DNA of 64,000 nt, from assembly GCA_946699065.1 (NCBI GenBank), contig CAMPDV010000142.1, positions 248,001 through 312,000 on the forward strand, in the 5' to 3' direction. This DNA comes from Loxodes magnus. Taxonomy: Eukaryota; Ciliophora; Karyorelictea; Loxodida; Loxodidae. Of this stretch, positions 42,840-56,696 are shown one piece after another. Within the stretch, counting starts at the first letter, position 1, and each line of letters opens with the position of its first letter. A model generated the notes under the pieces. It saw only the letters and a program-made list of their open reading frames with translations, was not told where the DNA came from and did no database searches. The position numbers and the translations under genes were made by a program.

Positions 42840-43680
42840 GAATCACTGGATATAGCCACAGCATATACATTACTAGTGTGACCACTCATGGTCTTACAGG
42901 TACCTGTCCTGACGTCCCATAGTCTCACCGTCTAATCATAACTTCCCGATATGATGAAATCTGAATCACTGGATATAGCCACAGCATATACATAACTAGT
43001 GTGACCACTCATGGTCTTACAGGTACCTGTCCTGACGTCCCATAGTCTCACCGTCTAATCTCTACTTCCCGATACGATGAACTCTGAATCACTGGATATA
43101 GCCACAGCATATACCTAACCGTTGTGACCACTCATGGTCTTACAGGTACCTGTCTTGACGTCCCATAGTCTAACAGTATAATCCTAACTTCCCGATACGA
43201 TGAACTCTGAATCACTGGATATAGCCACAGCATATACCTAACCGTTGTGACCACTCATGGTCTTACAGGTACCTGTCTTGACATCCCATAGTCTCACCGT
43301 CTAATCTTAACTTCCCGATACGATGAACTCTGAATCACTGGATATAGCCACAGCATATACATTACTAGTGTGACCACTCATGGTCTTACAGGTACCTGTC
43401 TTGACGTCCCATAGTCTCACCGTCTAATCATAACTTCCCGATGCATGAACTCTGAATCACTGGATATAGCCACAGCTAATACATAACTAGTGTGACCACT
43501 CATGGTCTTACAGGTACCTGTCCTGACGTCCCATAGTCTCACCGTCTAATCTCTACTTCCCGATATGATGAAATCTGAATCACTGGATATAGCCACAGCA
43601 TATACATAATTAGTGTGACCACTCATGGTCTTACAGGTACCTGTCTTGACGTCCCATAGTCTCACCGTCTAATCATAACC
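42840..43680. repeat. 7-unit block, copy 1 of 3 (taacagtata marker)
   Basis: It is marked by the rare string taacagtataatcc at 43171, which gives TAG at codon 30 and Tyr at codon 32. The block recurs 860 bases on (7 units less one base), and that copy again 4057 bases further. One visible difference from the other two lies near 43070 (tctac/gaactc against ataac/gaaatc). Confidence 0.75.
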
Positions 43681-43699
43681 TCCCGATACGATGAACTCT

Positions 43700-44915
43700 G
43701 AATCACTGGATATAGCCACAGCATATACATTACTAGTGTGACCACTCATGGTCTTACAGGTACCTGTCCTGACGTCCCATAGTCTCACCGTCTAATCATA
43801 ACTTCCCGATATGATGAAATCTGAATCACTGGATATAGCCACAGCATATACATAACTAGTGTGACCACTCATGGTCTTACAGGTACCTGTCCTGACGTCC
43901 CATAGTCTCACCGTCTAATCATAACTTCCCGATACGATGAAATCTGAATCACTGGATATAGCCACAGCATATACCTAACCGTTGTGACCACTCATGGTCT
44001 TACAGGTACCTGTCTTGACGTCCCATAGTCTAACAGTATAATCCTAACTTCCCGATACGATGAACTCTGAATCACTGGATATAGCCACAGCATATACCTA
44101 ACCGTTGTGACCACTCATGGTCTTACAGGTACCTGTCTTGACATCCCATAGTCTCACCGTCTAATCTTAACTTCCCGATACGATGAACTCTGAATCACTG
44201 GATATAGCCACAGCATATACATTACTAGTGTGACCACTCATGGTCTTACAGGTACCTGTCTTGACGTCCCATAGTCTCACCGTCTAATCATAACTTCCCG
44301 ATGCATGAACTCTGAATCACTGGATATAGCCACAGCTAATACATAACTAGTGTGACCACTCATGGTCTTACAGGTACCTGTCCTGACGTCCCATAGTCTC
44401 ACCGTCTAATCTCTACTTCCCGATATGATGAAATCTGAATCACTGGATATAGCCACAGCATATACATAATTAGTGTGACCACTCATGGTCTTACAGGTAC
44501 CTGTCTTGACGTCCCATAGTCTCACCGTCTAATCATAACTTCCCGATACGATGAACTCTGAATCACTGGATATAGCCACAGCATATACCTAACCGTTGTG
44601 ACCACTCATGGTCTTACAGGTACCTGTCTTGACGTCCCATAGTCTCACCGTCTAATCATAACTTCCCGATACGATGAAATCTGAATCACTGGATATAGCC
44701 ACAGCATATACAGAACTAGTGTGACCACTCATGGTCTTACAGGTACCTGTCTTGACGTCCCATAGTCTCACCGTCTAATCATAACTTCCCGATACGATGA
44801 ACTCTGAATCACTGGATATAGCCACAGCATATACCTAACCGTTGTGACCACTCATGGTCTTACAGGTACCTGTCTTGACGTCCCATAGTCTCACCGTCTA
44901 ATCATAACCTCCCGA
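43700..44915. repeat. 7-unit block, copy 2, and start of a longer duplication
   Basis: The marker is at 44031. The stretch from about 43195 to 44915 matches 47252 to 48972 at an offset of 4057, except for the marker unit at 43171. After a two-unit gap the match resumes at an offset of 3811 and runs to about 45850. Confidence 0.7.
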
Positions 44916-47251
44916 TACGATGAACTCTGAATCACTGGATATAGCCACAGCACATACACAACTAGTGTGACCACTCATGGTCTTACAGGTACCTGTCTTG
45001 ACGTCCCATAGTCTCACCGTCTAATCATAACCTCCCGATACGATGAACTCTGAATCACTGGATATAGCCACAGCATATACCTAACCGTTGTGACCACTCA
45101 TGGTCTTACAGGTACCTGTCTTGACGTCCCATAGTCTCACCGTCTAATCATAACTTCCCGATGCGATGAACTCTGAATCACTGGATATAGCCACAGCTAA
45201 TACATAACCGTAGCGACCACTCATGGTCTTACAGGTACCTGTCTTGACGTACCATAGTCTCACCGTCTAATCTCTACTTCCCGATATGATGAAATCTGAA
45301 TCACTGGATATAGCCACAGCATATACCTAACCGTTGTGACCACTCATAGTCTTACAGGTACCTGTCTTGACGTCCCATAGTCTCACCGTCTAATCATAAC
45401 CTCCCGATACGATGAACTCTGAATCACTGGATATAGCCACAGCATATACCTAACCGTAGCGACCACTCATGGTCTTACAGGTACCTGTCTTGACGTCCCA
45501 TAGTCTCACCGTCTAATCATAACTTCCCGATACGATGAACTCTGAATCACTGGATATAGCCACAGCATATACATTACTAGTGTGACCACTCATGGTCTTA
45601 CAGGTACCTGTCTTGACGTCCCATAGTCTCACCGTCTAATCATAACCTCCCGATACGATGAACTCTGAATCACTGGATATAGCCACAGCATATACCTAAC
45701 CGTAGCGACCACTCATGGTCTTACAGGTACCTGTCTTGACGTCCCATAGTCTCACCGTCTAATCATAACCTCCCGATACGATGAACTCTGAATCACTGGA
45801 TATAGCCACAGCATATACATTACTAGTGTGACCACTCATGGTCTTACAGGTACCTGTCCTGACGTCCCATAGTCTCACCGTCTAATCATAACCTCCCGAT
45901 ACGATGAACTCTGAATCACTGGATATAGCCACAGCATATACATTACTAGTGTGACCACTCATGGTCTTACAAGTACCTGTCCTGACGTCCCATAGTCTCA
46001 CCGTCTAATCATAACTTCCCGATACGATGAACTCTGAATCACTGGATATAGCCACAGCATATACCTAACCGTAGCGACCACTCATAGTCTTACAGGTACC
46101 TGTCTTGACGTCCCATAGTCTCACCGTCTAATCTCTACTTCCCGATATGATGAAATCTGAATCACTGGATATAGCCACAGCATATACCTAACCGTTGTGA
46201 CCACTCATAGTCTTACAGGTACCTGTCTTGACGTCCCATAGTCTCACCGTCTTATCTTAACTTCCCGATACGATGAACTCTGAATCACTGGATATAGCCA
46301 CAGCATATACCTAACCGTTGTGACCACTCATGGTCTTACAGGTACCTGTCCTGACGTCCCATAGTCTCACCGTCTAATCTCTACTTCCCGATATGATGAA
46401 ATCTGAATCACTGGATATAGCCACAGCATATACCTAACCGTTGTGACCACTCATGGTCTTACAGGTACCTGTCTTGACGTCCCATAGTCTCACCGTCTAA
46501 TCATAACCTCCCGATACGATGAACTCTGAATCACTGGATATAGCCACAGCATATACATTACTAGTGTGACCACTCATGGTCTTACAGGTACCTGTCCTGA
46601 CGTCCCATAGTCTCACCGTCTAATCATAACTTCCCGATACGATGAACTCTGAATCACTGGATATAGCCACAGCATATACCTAACCGTAGCGACCACTCAT
46701 GGTCTTACAGGTACCTGTCTTGACGTCCCATAGTCTCACCGTCTAATCTCTACTTCCCGATATGATGAAATCTGAATCACTGGATATAGCCACAGCATAT
46801 ACCTAACCGTTGTGACCACTCATGGTCTTACAGGTACCTGTCTTGACGTCCCATAGTCTCACCGTCTAATCATAACTTCCCGATACGATGAACTCTGAAT
46901 CACTGGATATAGCCACAGCATATACCTAACCGTTGTGACCACTCATGGTCTTACAGGTACCTGTCTTGACGTCCCATAGTCTCACCGTCTAATCTCTACT
47001 TCCCGATACGATGAACTCTGAATCACTGGATATAGCCACAGCATATACATTACTAGTGTGACCACTCATGGTCTTACAGGTACCTGTCTTGACGTCCCAT
47101 AGTCTCACCGTCTAATCTCTACTTCCCGATATGATGAAATCTGAATCACTGGATATAGCCACAGCTAATACATAACTAGTGTGACCACTCATGGTCTTAC
47201 AGGTACCTGTCTTGACGTACCATAGTCTCACCGTCTAATCATAACCTCCCG

Positions 47252-49660
47252 ATACGATGAACTCTGAATCACTGGATATAGCCACAGCATATACCTAACC
47301 GTTGTGACCACTCATGGTCTTACAGGTACCTGTCTTGACATCCCATAGTCTCACCGTCTAATCTTAACTTCCCGATACGATGAACTCTGAATCACTGGAT
47401 ATAGCCACAGCATATACATTACTAGTGTGACCACTCATGGTCTTACAGGTACCTGTCTTGACGTCCCATAGTCTCACCGTCTAATCATAACTTCCCGATG
47501 CATGAACTCTGAATCACTGGATATAGCCACAGCTAATACATAACTAGTGTGACCACTCATGGTCTTACAGGTACCTGTCCTGACGTCCCATAGTCTCACC
47601 GTCTAATCTCTACTTCCCGATATGATGAAATCTGAATCACTGGATATAGCCACAGCATATACATAATTAGTGTGACCACTCATGGTCTTACAGGTACCTG
47701 TCTTGACGTCCCATAGTCTCACCGTCTAATCATAACCTCCCGATACGATGAACTCTGAATCACTGGATATAGCCACAGCATATACATTACTAGTGTGACC
47801 ACTCATGGTCTTACAGGTACCTGTCCTGACGTCCCATAGTCTCACCGTCTAATCATAACTTCCCGATATGATGAAATCTGAATCACTGGATATAGCCACA
47901 GCATATACATAACTAGTGTGACCACTCATGGTCTTACAGGTACCTGTCCTGACGTCCCATAGTCTCACCGTCTAATCATAACTTCCCGATACGATGAAAT
48001 CTGAATCACTGGATATAGCCACAGCATATACCTAACCGTTGTGACCACTCATGGTCTTACAGGTACCTGTCTTGACGTCCCATAGTCTAACAGTATAATC
48101 CTAACTTCCCGATACGATGAACTCTGAATCACTGGATATAGCCACAGCATATACCTAACCGTTGTGACCACTCATGGTCTTACAGGTACCTGTCTTGACA
48201 TCCCATAGTCTCACCGTCTAATCTTAACTTCCCGATACGATGAACTCTGAATCACTGGATATAGCCACAGCATATACATTACTAGTGTGACCACTCATGG
48301 TCTTACAGGTACCTGTCTTGACGTCCCATAGTCTCACCGTCTAATCATAACTTCCCGATGCATGAACTCTGAATCACTGGATATAGCCACAGCTAATACA
48401 TAACTAGTGTGACCACTCATGGTCTTACAGGTACCTGTCCTGACGTCCCATAGTCTCACCGTCTAATCTCTACTTCCCGATATGATGAAATCTGAATCAC
48501 TGGATATAGCCACAGCATATACATAATTAGTGTGACCACTCATGGTCTTACAGGTACCTGTCTTGACGTCCCATAGTCTCACCGTCTAATCATAACTTCC
48601 CGATACGATGAACTCTGAATCACTGGATATAGCCACAGCATATACCTAACCGTTGTGACCACTCATGGTCTTACAGGTACCTGTCTTGACGTCCCATAGT
48701 CTCACCGTCTAATCATAACTTCCCGATACGATGAAATCTGAATCACTGGATATAGCCACAGCATATACAGAACTAGTGTGACCACTCATGGTCTTACAGG
48801 TACCTGTCTTGACGTCCCATAGTCTCACCGTCTAATCATAACTTCCCGATACGATGAACTCTGAATCACTGGATATAGCCACAGCATATACCTAACCGTT
48901 GTGACCACTCATGGTCTTACAGGTACCTGTCTTGACGTCCCATAGTCTCACCGTCTAATCATAACTTCCCGATGCGATGAACTCTGAATCACTGGATATA
49001 GCCACAGCTAATACATAACCGTAGCGACCACTCATGGTCTTACAGGTACCTGTCTTGACGTACCATAGTCTCACCGTCTAATCTCTACTTCCCGATATGA
49101 TGAAATCTGAATCACTGGATATAGCCACAGCATATACCTAACCGTTGTGACCACTCATGGTCTTACAGGTAACTGTCTTGACGTCCCATAGTCTCACCGT
49201 CTAATCATAACCTCCCGATACGATGAACTCTGAATCACTGGATATAGCCACAGCATATACCTAACCGTAGCGACCACTCATGGTCTTACAGGTACCTGTC
49301 TTGACGTCCCATAGTCTCACCGTCTAATCATAACTTCCCGATACGATGAACTCTGAATCACTGGATATAGCCACAGCATATACATTACTAGTGTGACCAC
49401 TCATGGTCTTACAGGTACCTGTCTTGACGTCCCATAGTCTCACCGTCTAATCATAACCTCCCGATACGATGAACTCTGAATCACTGGATATAGCCACAGC
49501 ATATACCTAACCGTAGCGACCACTCATGGTCTTACAGGTACCTGTCTTGACGTCCCATAGTCTCACCGTCTAATCATAACCTCCCGATACGATGAACTCT
49601 GAATCACTGGATATAGCCACAGCATATACATTACTAGTGTGACCACTCATGGTCTTACAG
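47252..49660. repeat. Copy of the 43.2-45.85 kb block, with third taacagtata marker
   Basis: The marker is at 48088. It carries the frameshifted units at 47500 and 48360 in step with 43443 and 44303, and lacks two units found in the earlier copy near 45 kb. The gctaat/accgtagcg/gtacc series near 48.97-49.07 kb also occurs near 41.96 and 45.16 kb. Confidence 0.7.
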
Positions 49661-51536
49661 GTACCTGTCTTGACGTCCCATAGTCTCACCGTCTAATCAT
49701 AACTTCCCGATATGATGAAATCTGAATCACTGGATATAGCCACAGCATATACATTACTAGTGTGACCACTCATGGTCTTACAGGTACCTGTCCTGACGTC
49801 CCATAGTCTCACCGTCTAATCTCTACTTCCCGATATGATGAACTCTGAATCACTGGATATAGCCACAGCATATACATTACTAGTGTGACCACTCATGGTC
49901 TTACAGGTACCTGTCTTGACATCCCATAGTCTCACCGTCTAATCTTAACTTCCCGATACGATGAACTCTGAATCACTGGATATAGCCACAGCATATACAT
50001 AATTAGTGTGACCACTCATGGTCTTACAGGTACCTGTCTTGACGTCCCATAGTCTCACCGTCTAATCTCTACTTCCCGATATGATGAAATCTGAATCACT
50101 GGATATAGCCACAGCATATACATTACTAGTGTGACCACTCATGGTCTTACAGGTACCTGTCTTGACGTACCATAGTCTCACCGTTTAATCTCTACTTCCC
50201 GATATGATGAACTCTGAATCACTGGATATAGCCACAGCATATACCTAACCGTTGTGACCACTCATGGTCTTACAGGTACCTGTCTTGACGTCCCATAGTC
50301 TCACCGTCTAATCTTAACTTCCCGATACGATGAACTCTGAATCACTTGATATAGCCACAGCATATACCTAACCGTTGTGACCACTCATGGTCTTACAGGT
50401 ACCTGTCTTGACATCCCATAGTCTCACCGTCTAATCTTAACTTCCCGATGCGATGAACTCTGAATCACTGGATATAGCCACAGCATATACATAATTAGTG
50501 TGACCACTCATAGTCTTACAGGTACCTGTCTTGACGTCCCATAGTCTCACCGTCTAATCATAACCTCCCGATACGATGAACTCTGAATCACTGGATATAG
50601 CCACAGCATATACATTACTAGTGTGACCACTCATGGTCTTACAGGTACCTGTCTTGACATCCCATAGTCTCACCGTCTAATCTTAACTTCCCGATACGAT
50701 GAACTCTGAATCACTGGATATAGCCACAGCATATACCTAACCGTTGTGACCACTCATGGTCTTACAGGTACCTGTCTTGACGTCCCATAGTCTCACCGTC
50801 TAATGATAACTTCCCGATACGATGAAATCTGAATCACTGGATATAGCCACAGCATATACCTAACCGTAGCGACCACTCATGGTCTTACAGGTACCTGTCT
50901 TGACGTCCCATAGTCTCACCGTCTAATCATAACTTCCCGATGCATGAACTCTGAATCACTGGATATAGCCACAGCATATACCTAACCGTAGCGACCACTC
51001 ATGGTCTTACAGGTACCTGTCTTGACGTCCCATAGTCTCACCGTCTAATCTCTACTTCCCGATGCGATGAACTCTGAATCACTTGATATAGCCACAGCAT
51101 ATACCTAACCGTTGTGACCACTCATGGTCTTACAGGTACCTGTCTTGACGTCCCATAGTCTCACCGTCTAATCATAACTTCCCGATATGATGAAATCTGA
51201 ATCACTGGATATAGCCACAGCATATACCTAACCGTTGTGACCACTCATAGTCTTACAGGTACCTGTCTTGACGTCCCATAGTCTCACCGTCTAATCTCTA
51301 CTTCCCGATACGATGAACTCTGAATCACTGGATATAGCTACAGCATATACCTAACCGTTGTGACCACTCATGGTCTTACAGGTACCTGTCTTGACGTCCC
51401 ATAGTCTCACCGTCTAATCATAACTTCCCGATGCGATGAACTCTGAATCACTGGATATAGCAACAGCATATACATTACTAGTGTGACCACTCATGGTCTT
51501 ACAGGTACCTGTCTTGACGTCCCATAGTCTCACCGT

Positions 51537-51779
51537 CTAATCATAACTTCCCGATGCGATGAACTCTGAATCACTGGATATAGCCACAGCTAATACATAA
51601 CTAGTTTGACCACTCATGGTCTTACAGGTACCTGTCTTGACGTCCCATAGTCTCACCGTCTTATCATAACTTCCCGATACGATGAACTCTGAATCACTGG
51701 ATATAGCAACAGCAGATACATAACTAGTGTGACCACTCATGGTCTTACAGGTACCTGTCTTGACGTCCCATAGTCTCAC
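51537..51779 (-). pseudogene. Stop-free two-unit WD40 fragment with GH changed to GQ
   Basis: 80 codons are open. The first unit carries T-S-Y, S at position 14 and S-G-S-Y-D-K. The second has Gln in place of the structural His of GH (CAA for CAC), L at position 14, F-I-A and S-G-S-Y-D before the TAG. The Gln is one of the very few Gln codons of the CAR type in the window. Confidence 0.4.
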
Positions 51780-52703
51780 CGTCTAATCTCTACTTCCCGA
51801 TATGATGAAATCTGAATCACTGGATATAGCCACAGCATATACCTAACCGTTGTGACCACTCATGGTCTTACAGGTACCTGTCTTGACGTCCCATAGTCTC
51901 ACCGTCTAATCTCTACTTCCCGATATGATGAAATCTGAATCACTGGATATAGCCACAGCATATACCTAACCGTTGTGACCACTCATGGTCTTACAGGTAC
52001 CTGTCTTGACGTCCCATAGTCTCACCGTCTTATCTCAACTTCCCGATACGATGAACTCTGAATCACTGGATATAGCCACAGCATATACCTAACCGTTGTG
52101 ACCACTCATGGTCTTACAGGTACCTGTCTTGACGTCCCATAGTCTCACCGTCTAATCATAACCTCCCGATACGATGAACTCTGAATCACTGGATATAGCC
52201 ACAGCATATACATTACTAGTGTGACCACTCATGGTCTTACAGGTACCTGTCCTGACGTCCCATAGTCTCACCGTCTAATCATAACTTCCCGATATGATGA
52301 AATCTGAATCACTGGATATAGCCACAGCATATACATTATTAGTGTGACCACTCATGGTCTTACAGGTACCTGTCTTGACGTCCCATAGTCTCACCGTCTA
52401 ATCTCTACTTCCCGATATGATGAAATCTGAATCACTGGATATAGCCACAGCTAATACATAACTAGTGTGACCACTCATGGTCTTACAGGTACCTGTCTTG
52501 ACGTACCATAGTCTCACCGTCTAATCATAACTTCCCGATATGATGAAATCTGAATCACTGGATATAGCCACAGCATATACCTAACCGTTGTGACCACTCA
52601 TGGTCTTACAGGTACCTGTCTTGACGTCCCATAGTCTCACCGTCTAATCATAACTTCCCGATATGATGAAATCTGAATCACTGGATATAGCCACAGCATA
52701 TAC

Positions 52704-52886
52704 CTAACCGTTGTGACCACTCATGGTCTTACAGGTACCTGTCTTGACGTCCCATAGTCTCACCGTCTTATCATCTACTTCCCGATACGATGAACTCTGA
52801 ATCACTGGATATAGCAACAGCATATACCTAACCGTGTGACCACTCATAGTCTTACAGGTACCTGTCTTGACGTCCCATAGTCTCAC
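52704..52886 (-). pseudogene. Stop-free WD40 fragment with a compensated frameshift
   Basis: 60 codons are open. One base is missing before the T-S-Y segment and one extra base lies near codon 30. The unit keeps its 123-bp length but about 25 residues between G-H-T-V and V-D-D-K-T-V are read out of the WD40 frame. The following unit begins G-H-N-G and ends at the codon-12 TAG. A shift that returns to frame leaves length intact but removes the WD40 core, so this unit would not fold as a blade. Confidence 0.4.
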
Positions 52887-53019
52887 CGTCTTATCTTAAC
52901 TTCCCGATACGATGAACTCTGAATCACTGGATATAGCCACAGCATATACCTAACCGTTGTGACCACTCATGGTCTTACAGGTACCTGTCTTGACGTCCCA
53001 TAGTCTCACCGTCTAATCA

Positions 53020-56000
53020 TAACCTCCCGATACGATGAACTCTGAATCACTGGATATAGCCACAGCATATACCTAACCGTTGTGACCACTCATGGTCTTA
53101 CAGGTACCTGTCTTGACGTCCCATAGTCTCACCGTCTAATCTCTACTTCCCGATATGATGAACTCTGAATCACTGGATATAGCCACAGCACATACCTAAC
53201 CGTTGTGACCACTCATGGTCTTACAGGTACCTGTCCTGACGTCCCATAGTCTCACCGTCTAATCATAACTTCCCGATACGATGAACTCTGAATCACTGGA
53301 TATAGCCACAGCATATACCTAACCGTTGTGACCACTCATGGTCTTACAGGTACCTGTCTTGACGTCCCATAGTCTCACCGTCTAATCATAACTTCCCGAT
53401 ATGATGAAATCTGAATCACTGGATATAGCCACAGCATATACCTAACCGTTGTGACCACTCATGGTCTTACAGGTACCTGTCTTGACGTACCATAGTCTCA
53501 CCGTCTAATCTCTACTTCCCGATACGATGAACTCTGAATCACTGGATATAGCCACAGCATATACCTAACCGTTGTGACCACTCATGGTCTTACAGGTACC
53601 TGTCTTGACGTACCATAGTCTCACCGTCTAATCATAACTTCCCGATATGATGAAATCTGAATCACTGGATATAGCCACAGCATATACCTAACCGTTGTGA
53701 CCACTCATGGTCTTACAGGTACCTGTCTTGACGTCCCATAGTCTCACCGTCTTATCTTAACTTCCCGATACGATGAACTCTGAATCACTGGATATAGCCA
53801 CAGCATATACCTAACCGTTGTGACCACTCATGGTCTTACAGGTACCTGTCTTGACGTCCCATAGTCTCACCGTCTAATCATAACCTCCCGATACGATGAA
53901 CTCTGAATCACTGGATATAGCCACAGCATATACCTAACCGTTGTGACCACTCATGGTCTTACAGGTACCTGTCTTGACGTCCCATAGTCTCACCGTCTAA
54001 TCTCTACTTCCCGATATGATGAAATCTGAATCACTGGATATAGCCACAGCACATACCTAACCGTTGTGACCACTCATGGTCTTACAGGTACCTGTCCTGA
54101 CGTCCCATAGTCTCACCGTCTAATCATAACTTCCCGATACGATGAACTCTGAATCACTGGATATAGCCACAGCATATACCTAACCGTTGTGACCACTCAT
54201 GGTCTTACAGGTACCTGTCTTGACGTCCCATAGTCTCACCGTCTTATCTCAACTTCCCGATACGATGAACTCTGAATCACTGGATATAGCCACAGCATAT
54301 ACATAATTAGTGTGACCACTCATAGTCTTACAGGTACCTGTCTTGACGTCCCATAGTCTCACCGTCTTATCTCAACTTCCCGATGCGATGAACTCTGAAT
54401 CACTGGATATAGCCACAGCATATACCTAACCGTTGTGACCACTCATAGTCTTACAGGTACCTGTCTTGACATCCAATAGTCTCACCGTCTAATCATAACT
54501 TCCCGATATGATGAAATCTGAATCACTGGATATAGCCACAGCATATACATAATTAGTGTGACCACTCATAGTCTTACAGGTACCTGTCTTGACGTCCCAT
54601 AGTCTCACCGTCTAATCTCTACTTCCCGATATGATGAAATCTGAATCACTGGATATAGCCACAGCACATACCTAACCGTTGTGACCACTCATGGTCTTAC
54701 AGGTACCTGTCCTGACGTCCCATAGTCTCACCGTCTAATCATAACTTCCCGATACGATGAACTCTGAATCACTGGATATAGCCACAGCATATACCTAACC
54801 GTTGTGACCACTCATAGTCTTACAGGTACCTGTCTTGACGTCCCATAGTCTCACCGTCTAATCATAACTTCCCGATATGATGAAATCTGAATCACTGGAT
54901 ATAGCCACAGCATATACCTAACCGTTGTGACCACTCATGGTCTTACAGGTACCTGTCTTGACGTCCCATAGTCTCACCGTCTAATCTCTACTTCCCGATA
55001 TGATGAAATCTGAATCACTGGATATAGCCACAGCATATACCTAACCGTTGTGACCACTCATAGTCTTACAGGTACCTGTCTTGACGTCCCATAGTCTCAC
55101 CGTCTTATCTCAACTTCCCGATACGATGAACTCTGAATCACTGGATATAGCCACAGCATATACATTACTAGTGTGACCACTCATGGTCTTACAGGTACCT
55201 GTCTTGACGTCCCATAGTCTCACCGTCTAATCATAACTTCCCGATGCGATGAACTCTGAATCACTGGATATAGCCACAGCTAATACATAACTAGTGTGAC
55301 CACTCATGGTCTTACAGGTACCTGTCCTGACGTCCCATAGTCTCACCGTCTAATCTCTACTTCCCGATATGATGAAATCTGAATCACTGGATATAGCCAC
55401 AACATATACCTAACCGTTGTGACCACTCATGGTCTTACAGGTACCTGTCTTGACGTCCCATAGTCTCACCGTCTAATCATAACCTCCCGATACGATGAAC
55501 TCTGAATCACTGGATATAGCCACAGCATATACATTACTAGTGTGACCACTCATGGTCTTACAGGTACCTGTCTTGACATCCCATAGTCTCACCGTCTAAT
55601 CTTAACTTCCCGATACGATGAACTCTGAATCACTTGATATAGCCACAGCATATACCTAACCGTTGTGACCACTCATGGTCTTACAGGTACCTGTCTTGAC
55701 GTCCCATAGTCTCACCGTCTAATCATAACTTCCCGATGCGATGAACTCTGAATCACTGGATATAGCCACAGCTAATACATAACTAGTGTGACCACTCATG
55801 GTCTTACAGGTACCTGTCTTGACGTACCATAGTCTCACCGTCTAATCATAACTTCCCGATACGATGAACTCTGAATCACTGGATATAGCCACAGCATATA
55901 CCTAACCGTTGTGACCACTCATGGTCTTACAGGTACCTGTCTTGACATCCCATAGTCTCACCGTCTAATCTTAACTTCCCGATATGATGAAATCTGAATC

Positions 56001-56025
56001 ACTGGATATAGCCACAGCATATACA
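53020..56025. repeat. ~24-unit block duplicated at 56.7-59.8 kb
   Basis: Shared rare markers are acatccaatag (54469 and 58146) and acaacatat (55399 and 59199). The offset is 3677 in the left part and 3800 in the right part, so one unit was gained in the second copy or lost in the first. A unit series at 52.3-52.7 kb also recurs at 56.0-56.4 kb. Confidence 0.75.
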
Positions 56026-56296
56026 TTATTAGTGTGACCACTCATGGTCTTACAGGTACCTGTCTTGACGTCCCATAGTCTCACCGTCTAATCTCTACTT
56101 CCCGATATGATGAAATCTGAATCACTGGATATAGCCACAGCTAATACATAACTAGTGTGACCACTCATGGTCTTACAGGTACCTGTCTTGACGTACCATA
56201 GTCTCACCGTCTAATCATAACTTCCCGATATGATGAAATCTGAATCACTGGATATAGCCACAGCATATACCTAACCGTTGTGACCACTCATGGTCT

Positions 56297-56409
56297 TACA
56301 GGTACCTGTCTTGACGTCCCATAGTCTCACCGTCTAATCATAACTTCCCGAGATGATGAAATCTGAATCACTGGATATAGCCACAGACCGTTGTGACCAC
56401 TCATGGTCT
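56297..56409 (-). other. 113-bp unit with a 10-base loss around codons 11-15
   Basis: The text reads ccacagaccgttg where neighbours read ccacagcatatacctaaccg. The loss removes the codon-12 TAG and most of the V-Y-A segment and shifts the frame. The same unit has gagatg in place of gatatg. Confidence 0.75.
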
Positions 56410-56696
56410 TACAGGTACCTGTCTTGACGTCCCATAGTCTCACCGTCTAATCTCTACTTCCCGATATGATGAAATCTGAATCACTGGATATAGCCACAGC
56501 ATATACCTAACCGTTGTGACCACTCATAGTCTTACAGGTACCTGTCTTGACGTCCCATAGTCTCACCGTCTAATCTTAACTTCCCGATACGATGAACTCT
56601 GAATCACTGGATATAGCCACAGCATATACCTAACCGTTGTGACCACTCATGGTCTTACAGGTACCTGTCTTGACGTCCCATAGTCTCACCGTCTAA

